Source of the DNA: Rubrivivax sp.
Lineage (GTDB): Bacteria > Pseudomonadota > Gammaproteobacteria > Burkholderiales > Burkholderiaceae_C
NCBI GenBank assembly: GCA_019635315.1
Contig: JAHBZT010000007.1
Coordinates: 1 to 64,000, forward strand
DNA: 64,000 nucleotides
Reading direction: 5' to 3'
The notes beneath the pieces were generated by a model. It saw nothing but the letters and a program-made list of their open reading frames with translations. It ran no database searches and had not been told where the DNA came from. Positions 16,509 through 25,041 of this stretch are shown here, one piece after another. The first letter of the stretch is position 1. Every line of letters starts with the position of its first letter. Position numbers and translations under genes: made by a program.

Positions 16509-17326
16509 CACCCCAGCGAGAACAGCGGATCGCCGCCCACCCCGTCGCCGTCGTCGATGACGATGCCCGTGCCACTGCCGGCCACCAGCACGCGCGTCTG
16601 CAGGGTATCGCCGACCTTCACGACGAAACCGTCGGGCTCGGCCAGCAGGTCCTCGAGCCAGCCGAGCTTATCGCGCAGCAGGCCCCACGTGACCGGCAGC
16701 GCGTCGTCGCGCGGATCCGATGCGTAGACCGGCGGGACCAACAGCGCGGCGCCGCCTACCGAGACCCAGACATCGCTCGACGAGACGGCGACGCCCAGCG
16801 GCACGACGGCGTCGAGATAGGCCGGGTACTGGGTGAGCCCGCCCAGGCCCGCAAAGACCGGCAGGCCCGGCTCGAAGGACGCTCCTGAGATCGTCTGCGG
16901 TCCGCGCTGCCGCACACGCACAGGCTCGCCGGGCCCCGCAGCGTTCAGTGCCAGGCCCAGGACCGCACTCCGGCGCATCGGATCGTTCGGATCCAGCAGC
17001 GCGCAGGTCGTCACCGACCCTGGAACGACCGGGTCATAGATCGCGATCAGCTCCTCGGCGAGCAGCTCGATGACATCGCCGCCGGCGGCGATGGCCAGCG
17101 CCTCCAGCCGCGCGACCCGGTCAGTCAGAGCGCGCAGGGCGGCGCTGAGCTGCGCGGTCGTCGCGCCGGCTCCTGCGCCGGAACTCGCGGCCGCGACCGT
17201 TCGCTCGCCGCGCGACACGGCCGCATCGAGCGCGGTGAGCCTCTCGCGGATGCTGTCGATCGCGAGCTGGATCGATCGCAGATCCAGCGTGCGCGGCGTG
17301 GTGACGGCGGGTTTGCCTAGAGCCAT
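16508..17326 (-). CDS. Tail-associated structural protein
   Basis: A 272-residue protein starting at ATG 17326, preceded by AAGGG at suitable spacing. The N-terminus has a short helical coiled coil (about 15-80, with RERLTALDAAVSRGER and LRALTDRVARLEAL), typical of a trimerising fibre or spike. The rest is beta-rich and ends with a Gly/Asp-rich motif (TGIVIDDGDGVGGDPLFSLG) common at the ends of phage tail proteins. It lies between the large tail protein and the GNAT-like gene. Function is inferred from these features. Confidence 0.55.
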   Translation of the reverse strand: MALGKPAVTTPRTLDLRSIQLAIDSIRERLTALDAAVSRGERTVAAASSGAGAGATTAQLSAALRALTDRVARLEALAIAAGGDVIELLAEELIAIYDPVVPGSVTTCALLDPNDPMRRSAVLGLALNAAGPGEPVRVRQRGPQTISGASFEPGLPVFAGLGGLTQYPAYLDAVVPLGVAVSSSDVWVSVGGAALLVPPVYASDPRDDALPVTWGLLRDKLGWLEDLLAEPDGFVVKVGDTLQTRVLVAGSGTGIVIDDGDGVGGDPLFSLG

Positions 17327-17337
17327 GGGGGCGCCCT

Positions 17338-20139
17338 TCAGGCCAGCTCGAGCACGTCCTCGGCCACCTGCGCGGTGCGCACGCGCGAGGTTCCGACGAA
17401 CTCGATCTCGAACTCGCGGTAGTCCTCCACCATCGGCAGCGTGAACTCCTCGCGAGAGGTCAGCACGCGCTCGAGCAGCAGCTCGCCGTCGGCGTACAGA
17501 CGCAGCACCACGTTGTCGAACTCCGCGGCGAGGATCTCGCACATCTGGAAGCACACCGGCCTGGGCAGCAGGTTGAGCTTGCCGCGCCAGCGGTAGGCCA
17601 TGCGGTTGGCCGGGTCGCCGTCGAACTGGTAGATGGTCGAGCCGTCCGGCGTGGGCTCGGTGCTCGGCTGCGGCAGGTAGGGCGCCGCCGGCTCGTCGAC
17701 CGCGTCGAGCACCAGGTGCAGGCTGTCGGTCAGCGGGTCGGCGTGCGCCGCGGTCGCGTGGAAGCTGAGCCGGACCACGCCGAAGCCGCCCTCCTTGGCG
17801 TCGACCATGAAGCCCGCAGGCGCCGCGGCCGGATCACCATAAGGCGGGTCGAAAAAGAAGAAGTAGACGTCGTCGTGCACGACCCCGAGCATGGTCTCCG
17901 GCCCCAGCGCCTGCCACTGCTCGCGCGTGAAGATGCCCGCGGTCAGGTTGCGCACCTGGGTCGGTCCGGCGGCCAGCATCAGGCCGTCCGGAGACGCGAA
18001 GACGACCCCGCCGAAGAGGTTGGCCAGGGATCGCTTGCTCACGCCGGCCTGCGGTGCGCCTGGCTGGCTCATGGTGTAGCTGCTCGCGCTCGTGCCGCTG
18101 GCGGTGTAGACAAAGGACTCGGTCACGACAACCACGGTGGTGTCGATATTGCCGATCGCGACGATCCGCGTGTCCGTCGGCAGGCGGAAGCGCACTGGCC
18201 AGGCGTGCGGGCGACCCTCGACGCTGAAACACAGCTGGTTGCGGCGGAAGCCGACCATGATCCCGTTGGGCAGCGCCCGGATGCCCTCGAGGTCGCTGGG
18301 CGGCAGGTCCCAGCCCTCGGACTCGAGCTCCTCGCCGAGCTGGTTGTCCGCCAGCGCATCGCTGAAGGTCTCCTGCGACAGCGGGATCTCGGCCACGAGG
18401 CGGAAGATGACGCCGGTGGCGCCGCTGGCGGCCCGATAGATGCGCTTCGCGACGATTCCATACTCGTCGCTCAGCCCCGAGGGCAGCGCCGTCGGTGTCG
18501 TGACGTCGACGGTGACGCCTTCCAGGCGCCGCAGTGTCTCGCTTGGCTCGCTCGGGCCGCTCTCCTCGCCGAGGTCGTTGACGAAGGTGTAGACGTAGCT
18601 CGTCGCGCTCTCGTCGCCGCCGCTGATGACGCGGGGCGGCGAGACGGTGACAAAGAGGTTGTCGACCCACCAGATCGTCTCCAGCGTGCCGGGCGCGCCC
18701 TTGAAGCCGACCCTGGCGCCGTCGATCGGGATGATCGTCCTGAAGTCATCGATCGCAACAAGATCGGTCGTCGTGTCCACGACGCGGATCGTCACTCGGG
18801 CCTCGGACGTGCTGAGCTGCTCGGTGGTCAGCGTGACCGTGTACCTCGTGTTTGCCGGCAGCGCCCCGCCCAGGTTCTCGACATTGGCGCCGAGGTCGTC
18901 CCACGATGCGCAGGAGTTGATCGCCACCCCGCCGCCGGAGAAGAGCACTGCAGTACCGCGGCCGGAGTCGTTGGCGTACAGCAGCACCAGCAGGTGGTGC
19001 CCGCTCGCGCTGTAGAAGTCGAACTTCACCGTCACCGACGGGCTGCGATCGGTCGCGAAGGCCCGATGCATCCACGGCGTCATTTCGTCGCCGCGAATCC
19101 TGAACGACGGCGGGGCCCACCCGGATGCGCCGTCGATCTCCACGCGCCGCCACTGGTCGCTGCTGCCTGGCGTGCCGTTGGCCGGCGAGATTTCCCACCC
19201 GGTGAGCGAAGACCCGTCGAACAGGTTGGTGTATTCGACGCTGGAGAGGGTGATGCTGTCGATGTAGGCGTCGATCGTTGGCCCGACGCCGGCCAGCTCG
19301 TAGCGCTGCACGATCCGCGCGGTCACGGCCCCGGTCGGGGTCTCGACGGTCATTTCCCGACGTTCCCAGGTGTCGGCAGCCGCTGGCGCGGCCAGGTCGA
19401 GCTGCTGCTCGCTGATCAGGGTGCTGGTGGCCGAGTAGAACTGCAGCGCCATCGTCGCCAGGCTCGAATTCGCGCCGCGCGCCTGGAACCATGCCAGGCG
19501 CAGGCCCTGGCCGGCGATCACGCCCAGAGACTCAAGATCCACGCTCTGGTATGCCTCGCTCTCCGATGCATTGCCACCGCCGAAGAAGTGCGTTCCGGCC
19601 TGAGCATTCAGGCCAGGAACATCGCCGTTGTCGTAGACCACGAGCGCGCCGCTGTCGACCGTCCAGCCAGTGGTGGTCCCGCTCTCGGCACCGGGGTTCA
19701 CCAGGGCAATATTCGACTCCTGCGCCGAGGCCGGGTCGATGGCCAGCAGCGGCGGCTCATCCGGCCCGGGCACGCCCAGCGGCCGCGTCGCGACAGGGTA
19801 CGGCTCTGCCCCGGTCGTGGCCATCGCATAGGTCGTGAAGCGCGGCTCGGCGTAGTAGCCTGGCGCGGTCAGGTAGGTGCGGAAAGTCGTGTCACCTGGC
19901 ACCGGGCCGCGGGCCACGTCGACGTCAACCGGCCAGCTCAGCCAAGCACCGTTGAGCAGGTAGATCGTCTGCACCGGCGCGGCGGTGGCCAGCGCCTTGA
20001 TCTGCAGGAACTGCCGCCAGGCCTCGAGGTCGCCGCTCAGCAGCCGGGCGTTGATGGCCAGCTGCGCCGCGTTATCGGGCAGCGCACGCGGGGTGAGGCG
20101 CGGGACCTCGCCGCGGAAAGAGTCAATGCCCAGTCTCAT
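17338..20139 (-). CDS. Large tail/structural protein with carbohydrate-binding-like inserts
   Basis: A 933-residue protein. ATG 20139 has GAGGGG upstream and overlaps the previous stop (ATGA). The N-terminal pattern (FRGEVPRLTPRALPDNAAQLAINARL) is common in podoviral and siphoviral tail or head-to-tail proteins. The region of about 130-300 looks like a jelly-roll carbohydrate-binding module (NPGAESGTTTGWTV start), and about 310-510 looks like a second concanavalin-type module. The C-terminal half resembles a beta-propeller-like tail nozzle protein, with repeated short beta motifs. It probably forms the tail tip and helps bind surface polysaccharide. Confidence 0.6.
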   Translation of the reverse strand: MRLGIDSFRGEVPRLTPRALPDNAAQLAINARLLSGDLEAWRQFLQIKALATAAPVQTIYLLNGAWLSWPVDVDVARGPVPGDTTFRTYLTAPGYYAEPRFTTYAMATTGAEPYPVATRPLGVPGPDEPPLLAIDPASAQESNIALVNPGAESGTTTGWTVDSGALVVYDNGDVPGLNAQAGTHFFGGGNASESEAYQSVDLESLGVIAGQGLRLAWFQARGANSSLATMALQFYSATSTLISEQQLDLAAPAAADTWERREMTVETPTGAVTARIVQRYELAGVGPTIDAYIDSITLSSVEYTNLFDGSSLTGWEISPANGTPGSSDQWRRVEIDGASGWAPPSFRIRGDEMTPWMHRAFATDRSPSVTVKFDFYSASGHHLLVLLYANDSGRGTAVLFSGGGVAINSCASWDDLGANVENLGGALPANTRYTVTLTTEQLSTSEARVTIRVVDTTTDLVAIDDFRTIIPIDGARVGFKGAPGTLETIWWVDNLFVTVSPPRVISGGDESATSYVYTFVNDLGEESGPSEPSETLRRLEGVTVDVTTPTALPSGLSDEYGIVAKRIYRAASGATGVIFRLVAEIPLSQETFSDALADNQLGEELESEGWDLPPSDLEGIRALPNGIMVGFRRNQLCFSVEGRPHAWPVRFRLPTDTRIVAIGNIDTTVVVVTESFVYTASGTSASSYTMSQPGAPQAGVSKRSLANLFGGVVFASPDGLMLAAGPTQVRNLTAGIFTREQWQALGPETMLGVVHDDVYFFFFDPPYGDPAAAPAGFMVDAKEGGFGVVRLSFHATAAHADPLTDSLHLVLDAVDEPAAPYLPQPSTEPTPDGSTIYQFDGDPANRMAYRWRGKLNLLPRPVCFQMCEILAAEFDNVVLRLYADGELLLERVLTSREEFTLPMVEDYREFEIEFVGTSRVRTAQVAEDVLELA

Positions 20140-21239
20140 CAGACAATCCCCTCGGCTCGGGCCTCCGCGAAGGTGCGGCCTGCCCCGCTGTTGTAGAGCC
20201 ATGCCGATTGCTCCACCGTGAGCGGCAGGAGGCTTACGAAGGCCTTGTCGAAGTCCGCGTCGGCCTGCCTGTTGTCGATGTCCGTCTCGACGTTGCTGTC
20301 GTTGCCGAGCGGGTGGCCAACACAGAAGTTCCCCTGCACACCTGGCCCATTGCGCGCGCCCCGGGTGATTGGCTGCGTCGCGACCGTGACCCCGTTGATG
20401 TCCAGCCTAATCGTCATCGACTGCAGATCGACGACGCCAACGAGAAACTGCCACGTGCCGGCCACAAGGGTCGAGGGCGCGGTGGCGAGGGTCGACACGG
20501 TGCCATCGTCTGGGTCAGTCAGCAGGTAGAACTGCAGCGCGCCGTTGAAGAGTGTCAGGCCATATGCGCTGTTGTAGTAGCCGCCGAGGCCCGCTGTGCC
20601 CCCGCTCGGAATAACTGTCCCGGCCAGGCGCCCCAGGATCATCCGCCCCCAGCTGTTCGCCATGACAGTGCGCGCTCGAAAGAAGCAGCCGATCGAGAAG
20701 CTGTCATTGGCCCCGAAGTCCAGCCACTGCTGTGCGTCGCGCGGGATGTAGATCAGCCGACTGCTGAAGGCTGCACCAGCCCCGCCCCTGTAATGCGCCC
20801 GGCCGGATCCCACGCCGTTGGATATGGACTGTGCCGACGTTGCGAGTGTCGTCGTAAGGTGGTTCTCGTTGCCGGTGGAATCCAAGAACAGCAGCGAGTC
20901 GTCGTTCTGCTCGAAGTCCCACCATGCAGACTTGACCTGCGGCGGTGGCGGCGGCGGTGGCGAGGGTGGCGGCGCGCTCGCTCCGAAATTGACCGTCACG
21001 ACGTGCGAGTTCTGCCCGACCCCGCGGGTGGCCAGCAGGAACGGGGCGGCAAAGTCGACCACGTCGACCATGCGATCGCCGAGAGGGGTGCCACTATCCT
21101 GCCATTCGATGAAGCCATCGAACGGCGCACGCGGACTCGGCGCCCTGGGCACGATGTCGAACGCTGGAGCAGGGGCCGGTGATGGCGCGACCGAGAACGC
21201 CTGCGAGGCGGCCGACGATGGCGTGAGCTCGAACGGCAC
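20139..21239 (-). CDS. LamG-like tail fibre or receptor-binding protein 1
   Basis: A 366-residue protein from a GTG at 21239. After a Pro/Ala-rich N-terminus and a short beta domain there is a poly-Pro/Ser linker (about 90-100), then a concanavalin/LamG-like domain (about 105-355): WWDFEQNDDSLLFLDSTG, later FSIGCFFRARTV and WQFLVGVVDLQ. It ends WLYNSGAGRTFAEARAEG, a typical end for such domains. The next gene upstream encodes a related LamG-like domain. Role in receptor binding is inferred. Confidence 0.65.
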   Translation of the reverse strand: MPFELTPSSAASQAFSVAPSPAPAPAFDIVPRAPSPRAPFDGFIEWQDSGTPLGDRMVDVVDFAAPFLLATRGVGQNSHVVTVNFGASAPPPSPPPPPPPQVKSAWWDFEQNDDSLLFLDSTGNENHLTTTLATSAQSISNGVGSGRAHYRGGAGAAFSSRLIYIPRDAQQWLDFGANDSFSIGCFFRARTVMANSWGRMILGRLAGTVIPSGGTAGLGGYYNSAYGLTLFNGALQFYLLTDPDDGTVSTLATAPSTLVAGTWQFLVGVVDLQSMTIRLDINGVTVATQPITRGARNGPGVQGNFCVGHPLGNDSNVETDIDNRQADADFDKAFVSLLPLTVEQSAWLYNSGAGRTFAEARAEGIV

Positions 21240-21240
21240 T

Positions 21241-22092
21241 TCAATAACCCGCGTCGGTTCTCAGTTCGGAATAGCTGCGCCCGGCGCCGGCGGCATAGAG
21301 GTAATTGACCTCAGCGTCTGAGAGCGCCTTGTCGACAAAAAAGCATTCGTCAGCGAGGAACGCGGCACTGCGGTTGCTCGAGAAGAAATTCGTGTCCGCG
21401 CGCAGCCCCTCGCAGATCGCGAAGTTCGAATTGTTGGCACCGGTGTAGAGCGCACTGGGGAACGCGACAGTGCTCTTCAGCAGCGCCCCGCTGGAGTGCC
21501 CGGGTCGCCGAAAACGAATCTCTAGCTGGTTGCCGGTGCGATTGAAGGTCAGGACAACGAGCTGGTACTCAGACCCGGACCATGTGCCACTCCCGATGCC
21601 CGTGCTCGTCTGCACTCGAGTCGAGATCGTGCCGTCGGTAGTTGCCCCGGCCTTGAGGTTCCCGTCGTTCTCGATGAAGAGGTAGGCCTGTATACGCGTG
21701 GTCGTGGCGTCTCCGACCCGGCCCATGAGAAACGCTGCCGTCGCCGCGGAAAAGCCAAGGGTGAACCACCCGCCGAACGAGAAGTCGGCGTTGGGCATGT
21801 CCAGGGCCGTGTTCGCGCGCGGAATGTAGGCGCAGCGATCGTCGACCCGGTTGAGGTTGGACGCTCTGCCCTTCTTGGCGGTCGTGCTGCTGATGGTCGA
21901 CGTATTGATGGTGCTGGCACCGGTGCGAGCCGTCAGGTGATTGGGGCCATGAGAGTCCGCATAGATGGAGCTGGCCGCGTTCTCGTCCATCGACCACCAG
22001 GAGCGCAGCGCGTTGTAAATCGTGCCGGCCTCGGGCACGAGCGGCACGATGCCCTGCACTCCAGCGAGCCGCAGCGCCTGGTATGGCCTCAC
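21241..22092 (-). CDS. LamG-like tail fibre or receptor-binding protein 2
   Basis: A 283-residue protein starting at GTG 22092, which overlaps the previous stop as GTGA. It has a short N-terminal connector (RPYQALRLAGVQG) and a LamG-like domain (about 30-280) with SWWSMDENAASSIYADSHG, then FSFGGWFTLGF and YQLVVLTFNRTG, ending in YLYAAGAGRSYSELR. It is a distant paralogue of the protein encoded just downstream. The pair may form alternative or combined receptor-binding subunits. Confidence 0.65.
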   Translation of the reverse strand: MRPYQALRLAGVQGIVPLVPEAGTIYNALRSWWSMDENAASSIYADSHGPNHLTARTGASTINTSTISSTTAKKGRASNLNRVDDRCAYIPRANTALDMPNADFSFGGWFTLGFSAATAAFLMGRVGDATTTRIQAYLFIENDGNLKAGATTDGTISTRVQTSTGIGSGTWSGSEYQLVVLTFNRTGNQLEIRFRRPGHSSGALLKSTVAFPSALYTGANNSNFAICEGLRADTNFFSSNRSAAFLADECFFVDKALSDAEVNYLYAAGAGRSYSELRTDAGY

Positions 22093-22685
22093 GCCTGGAC
22101 CCCGACCGAGTGCACGTCCCAGGCGGTATCCGCATTGCAGAAGCTGGCGACGATGAAGTGCCACTTGTTCGGCGTCGTCGCTGTCGGCAAGGTCACACCG
22201 CTGGCCGCGCGCCACTGCGAGTCCCAGGTCAGGGCCCGCGTGGTGCCGTTGTCGCGGATGTAGAGCACCAGGCCGTGGCGGTTGATGGCCGTCCCTGTCG
22301 GGTTGTTGATCGTGAGAGCCGCAGCCTGCGCTGTGACCTCGACAGCGTCGTTGCTGAAGGTCGGCGTGACGCTCGCGGCGCTGGCCACCGACTGCACGTT
22401 GATGGCCGCCGCTGGCGGGGCGCTCCACGCGGGCGCGCCAGCGACCACGCTCAGCACCTGGCCGTTCGAGCCGACGGGCAAGCGCGCGGGCGCTCCATCC
22501 GCGGCGCCGGCGATCAGATCCCCGAGGGCGGTCATCGGGTTGTCCATGCCGCTGAACATGTCGAGGATGTCTGCGATGGCGACCTTCCTCGTGAGGTACG
22601 GGTCCCCAGGAACCGCAACCTCGATCTCCTCGTCGCCGACCAGGGGCAGGTCGGCCAGGGTCATTTCGCTGATCTTGATGGCCAC
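22089..22685 (-). CDS. Tail fibre/structural protein
   Basis: A 198-residue protein. The N-terminus (MAIKISEMTLADLPLVGDEEIEV) is a pattern frequently seen in phage tail fibre proteins, where it precedes a beta-structured shaft. The remainder is Ala/Val/Thr-rich and beta-like with no enzymatic motif. It lies three bases after the previous stop and overlaps the following LamG-like gene by GTGA, so it may be the base subunit that carries the LamG domain proteins. That is inference. Confidence 0.6.
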   Translation of the reverse strand: MAIKISEMTLADLPLVGDEEIEVAVPGDPYLTRKVAIADILDMFSGMDNPMTALGDLIAGAADGAPARLPVGSNGQVLSVVAGAPAWSAPPAAAINVQSVASAASVTPTFSNDAVEVTAQAAALTINNPTGTAINRHGLVLYIRDNGTTRALTWDSQWRAASGVTLPTATTPNKWHFIVASFCNADTAWDVHSVGVQA

Positions 22686-22688
22686 GGC

Positions 22689-22937
22689 TCAGCCCTCTTC
22701 CATCGCGCGCCAGGTGCCATCCTCGGTGACGCGGATGTCCGCATCGAACGAGATCGTGATCTTGTTGGCGTCGTCGCCTTCGCCCCGCTCCACGGTCAGC
22801 AGGCCGCCGGCGAAGTTGACGACGGTGGCGTCCGGGCCGCCGAGGTCGACGCCGTTGAACCGGAACTGGATGAAGTTGGGGAACTCCCGCGGCGTCTGCG
22901 GCGGGAAGCCGCCCGAGGGCCGGATGGCGAAGCTCAC
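22689..22937 (-). CDS. Small beta-rich structural protein
   Basis: An 82-residue protein (MSFAIRPSGGFPPQTPREFPNF at the start) with alternating hydrophobic residues and no helix-forming stretch. The middle (VNFAGGLLTVERGEG) suggests a small beta-sandwich. It overlaps the upstream gene by ATGA and is followed by the tail fibre gene. Similar short genes sit between connector and fibre genes in tailed phages. Function unknown. Confidence 0.55.
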   Translation of the reverse strand: MSFAIRPSGGFPPQTPREFPNFIQFRFNGVDLGGPDATVVNFAGGLLTVERGEGDDANKITISFDADIRVTEDGTWRAMEEG

Positions 22938-23587
22938 GGCCGGCCCCCGGCGAGGAACCGCCGGCGCTTGATGAACGTCGTGCCGGCGTTGAACTCGCGC
23001 TGCTCATCGGCGCGGGCGTTGTTGATGCCGGACTGCAGCACTGCCGCCTGGCGCTTGGACTCGGCAAGGTCGGTCCACGTCTGCCCTGGGATCGCGAAGA
23101 GGTAGGCCAGTGCGCCGGCCTGCAGCACCTGGTCCCATTTCACGAGCAGTTCCTCGGGCAGCTCGTTGACGCCGGCCTTCGGCTGCACGACAAGGGTCAG
23201 CGTCAGGTCGTAGGCGCCGTCCGGGACCGGGTCTATCGCAACCTGGGCCTCGGGCACGTAGGCGTAGCGCTGCGGCTTGCCTGGCCCGGCGTTCGGATCC
23301 CACCCATCGGTCGCCGACACGGTCAGCGGCCAGCGCTTAGTGTTGCCGCTGGTGCGTGCAGCTGACGCGGCGCGCAGCCCCAGCACTTCGAGATACGGGT
23401 CAGAACCCAGGCTATAGACGCGCGTGTCGGCCTCGGCCTGACCGAGCAGCTCGACGCGCAGCCAGCGCGACTCGCGGCAGAACTTGCGCGCGGCCCGCAC
23501 ATAGGCGGCGATGAGGGTCGGGTTCGGCGCGTTGCGCACGAGCTGCGCGACATCGGCGATCACGTTGAGAACGGGGACGTTGGCCAT
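22934..23587 (-). CDS. Phage adaptor-like protein
   Basis: A 217-residue protein from ATG 23587. The first 60 residues are helical (ADVAQLVRNAPNPTLIAAYVRAARKFCRES), then comes a beta-rich middle, with a helical C-terminus (AYLFAIPGQTWTDLAESKRQAAVLQ). This layout, next to a second adaptor-like gene and between capsid and tail genes, suits a head-to-tail connector subunit. I do not recognise a precise family. It follows the adaptor gene upstream by two bases. Confidence 0.6.
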   Translation of the reverse strand: MANVPVLNVIADVAQLVRNAPNPTLIAAYVRAARKFCRESRWLRVELLGQAEADTRVYSLGSDPYLEVLGLRAASAARTSGNTKRWPLTVSATDGWDPNAGPGKPQRYAYVPEAQVAIDPVPDGAYDLTLTLVVQPKAGVNELPEELLVKWDQVLQAGALAYLFAIPGQTWTDLAESKRQAAVLQSGINNARADEQREFNAGTTFIKRRRFLAGGRP

Positions 23588-23589
23588 GG

Positions 23590-24240
23590 TCAATCCGCCT
23601 GTGCAGCTGTGCGCACGCGCGGCGCGCTCGCGGCCTGCGAGGTCGTCTTGATGCCCAGCGCCTGGCGGTAATCGGCCATGTACGCTGCGCTCTTGGCCGG
23701 GTCTTGGCGCTTGCTGTTCTTGGCGTAGGCCTTGGCCATCACGAAGCACTTTGCGGCGTGCTCGTAGCTGTCTGGGAAGGCCATCGCACCGTCCGGCGCG
23801 TCGCCGAGCGTAGCCGCCGGCGGAACGGCGCCGTAGAGGCATTCGATCGAGCCGGTGCCGTCGTTGGGCGGCATCACCGCGAAGCGCCGCGGGTCGCGCG
23901 GATCCGCGGACCAGTGCTGCACGTCCGGCTCCTGGGTGGCAGCTGGCCAGAACCGATTGGCGTGGTCCAGCAGCCCACGGTCGACCAGCGTGGCCATGCG
24001 GCCCGAGACCTCGTTCTCGCCGATCTCGAACACAGCGATGCCGTCCTCGGGCAGTTCCTGGTTGATGCCGGCCTCAAGAGGGATGTAGTCGCGCACCGTG
24101 TGCGCGTCGGGCTTCAGGAACGCCGTGGTCCGCTGGAACTCGTTGAAGTAGCCGAGCAGCTCGGCGTCGCCCCAGGTCGAGCCGTTCGGGTCCAGCAGCG
24201 TGACCCGGACCTGGCTCAGGATCGCCGAGACCAGCAGCAT
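23590..24240 (-). CDS. DUF6682-like phage adaptor protein
   Basis: A 216-residue protein with the N-terminal pattern of DUF6682 proteins: short helices around LSQVRVTLLDPNGSTWGDAELLGYFNEFQR, followed by a strand-rich region with PDAHTVRDYIPLEAG, and a C-terminal helix with HAAKCFVMAKAYAKNSKRQD. DUF6682 proteins lie between capsid and tail genes in podoviruses and are thought to form the adaptor ring below the portal. The family number is from memory; the adaptor role is from context. Confidence 0.65.
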   Translation of the reverse strand: MLLVSAILSQVRVTLLDPNGSTWGDAELLGYFNEFQRTTAFLKPDAHTVRDYIPLEAGINQELPEDGIAVFEIGENEVSGRMATLVDRGLLDHANRFWPAATQEPDVQHWSADPRDPRRFAVMPPNDGTGSIECLYGAVPPAATLGDAPDGAMAFPDSYEHAAKCFVMAKAYAKNSKRQDPAKSAAYMADYRQALGIKTTSQAASAPRVRTAAQAD

Positions 24241-24255
24241 GGCCAGGCGCTCGCG

Positions 24256-24687
24256 TCAGTGCTCGCCGTCGGCGGTCTTCGCGCCGTGCGAGAAGATCGT
24301 CTTCGGGTCGATGCCGGCCAGGCGGGCAACGTCCGAGCGGATCTTGTTCAAGTGCAGCGCAGGGTCGACGGTGTAGCCGTATTCCTCCTGCGCGAACGCG
24401 ATCAGGTCGTCCTTCGAGGCCTTCGCGATGTCGAAGGGCGCAGCGGGGTCGGACTGCACCGCGCTGTTGATCACGCGGCGCCTGGCGGTCTCGCCGCGCA
24501 GGTACTGCATGCGCTCCTCGAGCGAGGCGCTGACGTCGCCGTGGTAGGGCCGGAAACGCGGGTTCTTCGCGATCAGCGGCACGTTGGGCATGAGCATGCC
24601 GTCGTCCCGGATCAGGAAGGGGATCTCCTTGTTCTGGCGCGTGCGCGCGCGGTGGTTGGCGACGCGTTCTTCGAGCTGGGCATCCAT
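24256..24687 (-). CDS. Small structural protein with LEM/SAP-like C-terminus
   Basis: A 143-residue protein. The N-terminal half is charged and extended. Residues 85-130 (FDIAKASKDDLIAFAQEEYG and LHLNKIRSDVARLAGID) have the two-helix pattern of LEM/HeH/SAP-like domains, which in phages often occur in head completion or transcription-terminator-binding proteins. It stands between the terminator after the small post-capsid gene and the adaptor genes. Function not known. Confidence 0.5.
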   Translation of the reverse strand: MDAQLEERVANHRARTRQNKEIPFLIRDDGMLMPNVPLIAKNPRFRPYHGDVSASLEERMQYLRGETARRRVINSAVQSDPAAPFDIAKASKDDLIAFAQEEYGYTVDPALHLNKIRSDVARLAGIDPKTIFSHGAKTADGEH

Positions 24688-24714
24688 GGGCGGTCAGGTC
24701 CTCGGTTCTGGGGG

Positions 24715-24750
24715 AAAAGCCGCCCGGCGCTCGCTGCCGAGGCCGGGCGG
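24715..24750 (-). terminator. Intrinsic terminator after the capsid genes
   Basis: On the minus strand a 9-bp perfect stem, CCGCCCGGC (24742-24750 complement) with GCCGGGCGG (24720-24728 complement), encloses a 13-base loop and is followed by CTTTTCC. It sits after the small gene downstream of the capsid gene. A partial terminator here would reduce transcription of the adaptor and tail genes relative to the abundant capsid message. Confidence 0.6.
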
Positions 24751-24769
24751 TGCTGTTCCGGCTGCCCGA

Positions 24770-24976
24770 TCAGGAGCCGGTGGGGGACGTGCCCGGGGTC
24801 AGCGCGCGCTTGAAGCTGCCCGACGTGCTGCCGCCGCCAGCGGGCTGGTTGCCCTGCGGCTTGTGCGGATAGCGCGCCTTGGGCTTGCCGCCGTTCTTGG
24901 CGCGCTCGCCGCCGATGATGTTGGGCGTCTGCTTGATCGGCATGCCCGGGCCATAGGGGGTCTTGCTGGTGTCCAT
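24770..24976 (-). CDS. Small basic Gly/Pro/Lys-rich protein after the capsid gene
   Basis: A 68-residue protein from ATG 24976 with GGAG a few bases upstream. It is unstructured in character, rich in Gly, Lys, Pro and Ser (ERAKNGGKPKARYPHKPQG). It lies 65 bases downstream of the capsid gene and before an intrinsic terminator, so it is probably made at high level with the capsid. Head decoration or a DNA-contacting head protein is possible. No family recognised. Confidence 0.55.
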   Translation of the reverse strand: MDTSKTPYGPGMPIKQTPNIIGGERAKNGGKPKARYPHKPQGNQPAGGGSTSGSFKRALTPGTSPTGS

Positions 24977-25041
24977 GAGGTTCTCCGGTGAGGTGGACTT
25001 GAGAGGACCGGGGGCAGCGTCGCAGCCGCCCCCGTGGTCGA

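Noticed and set aside
17716-20196. Long open frame on the plus strand (826 codons)
   Set aside because: Antisense to the large tail protein; low-complexity Arg/Val/Asp composition and no start signal.
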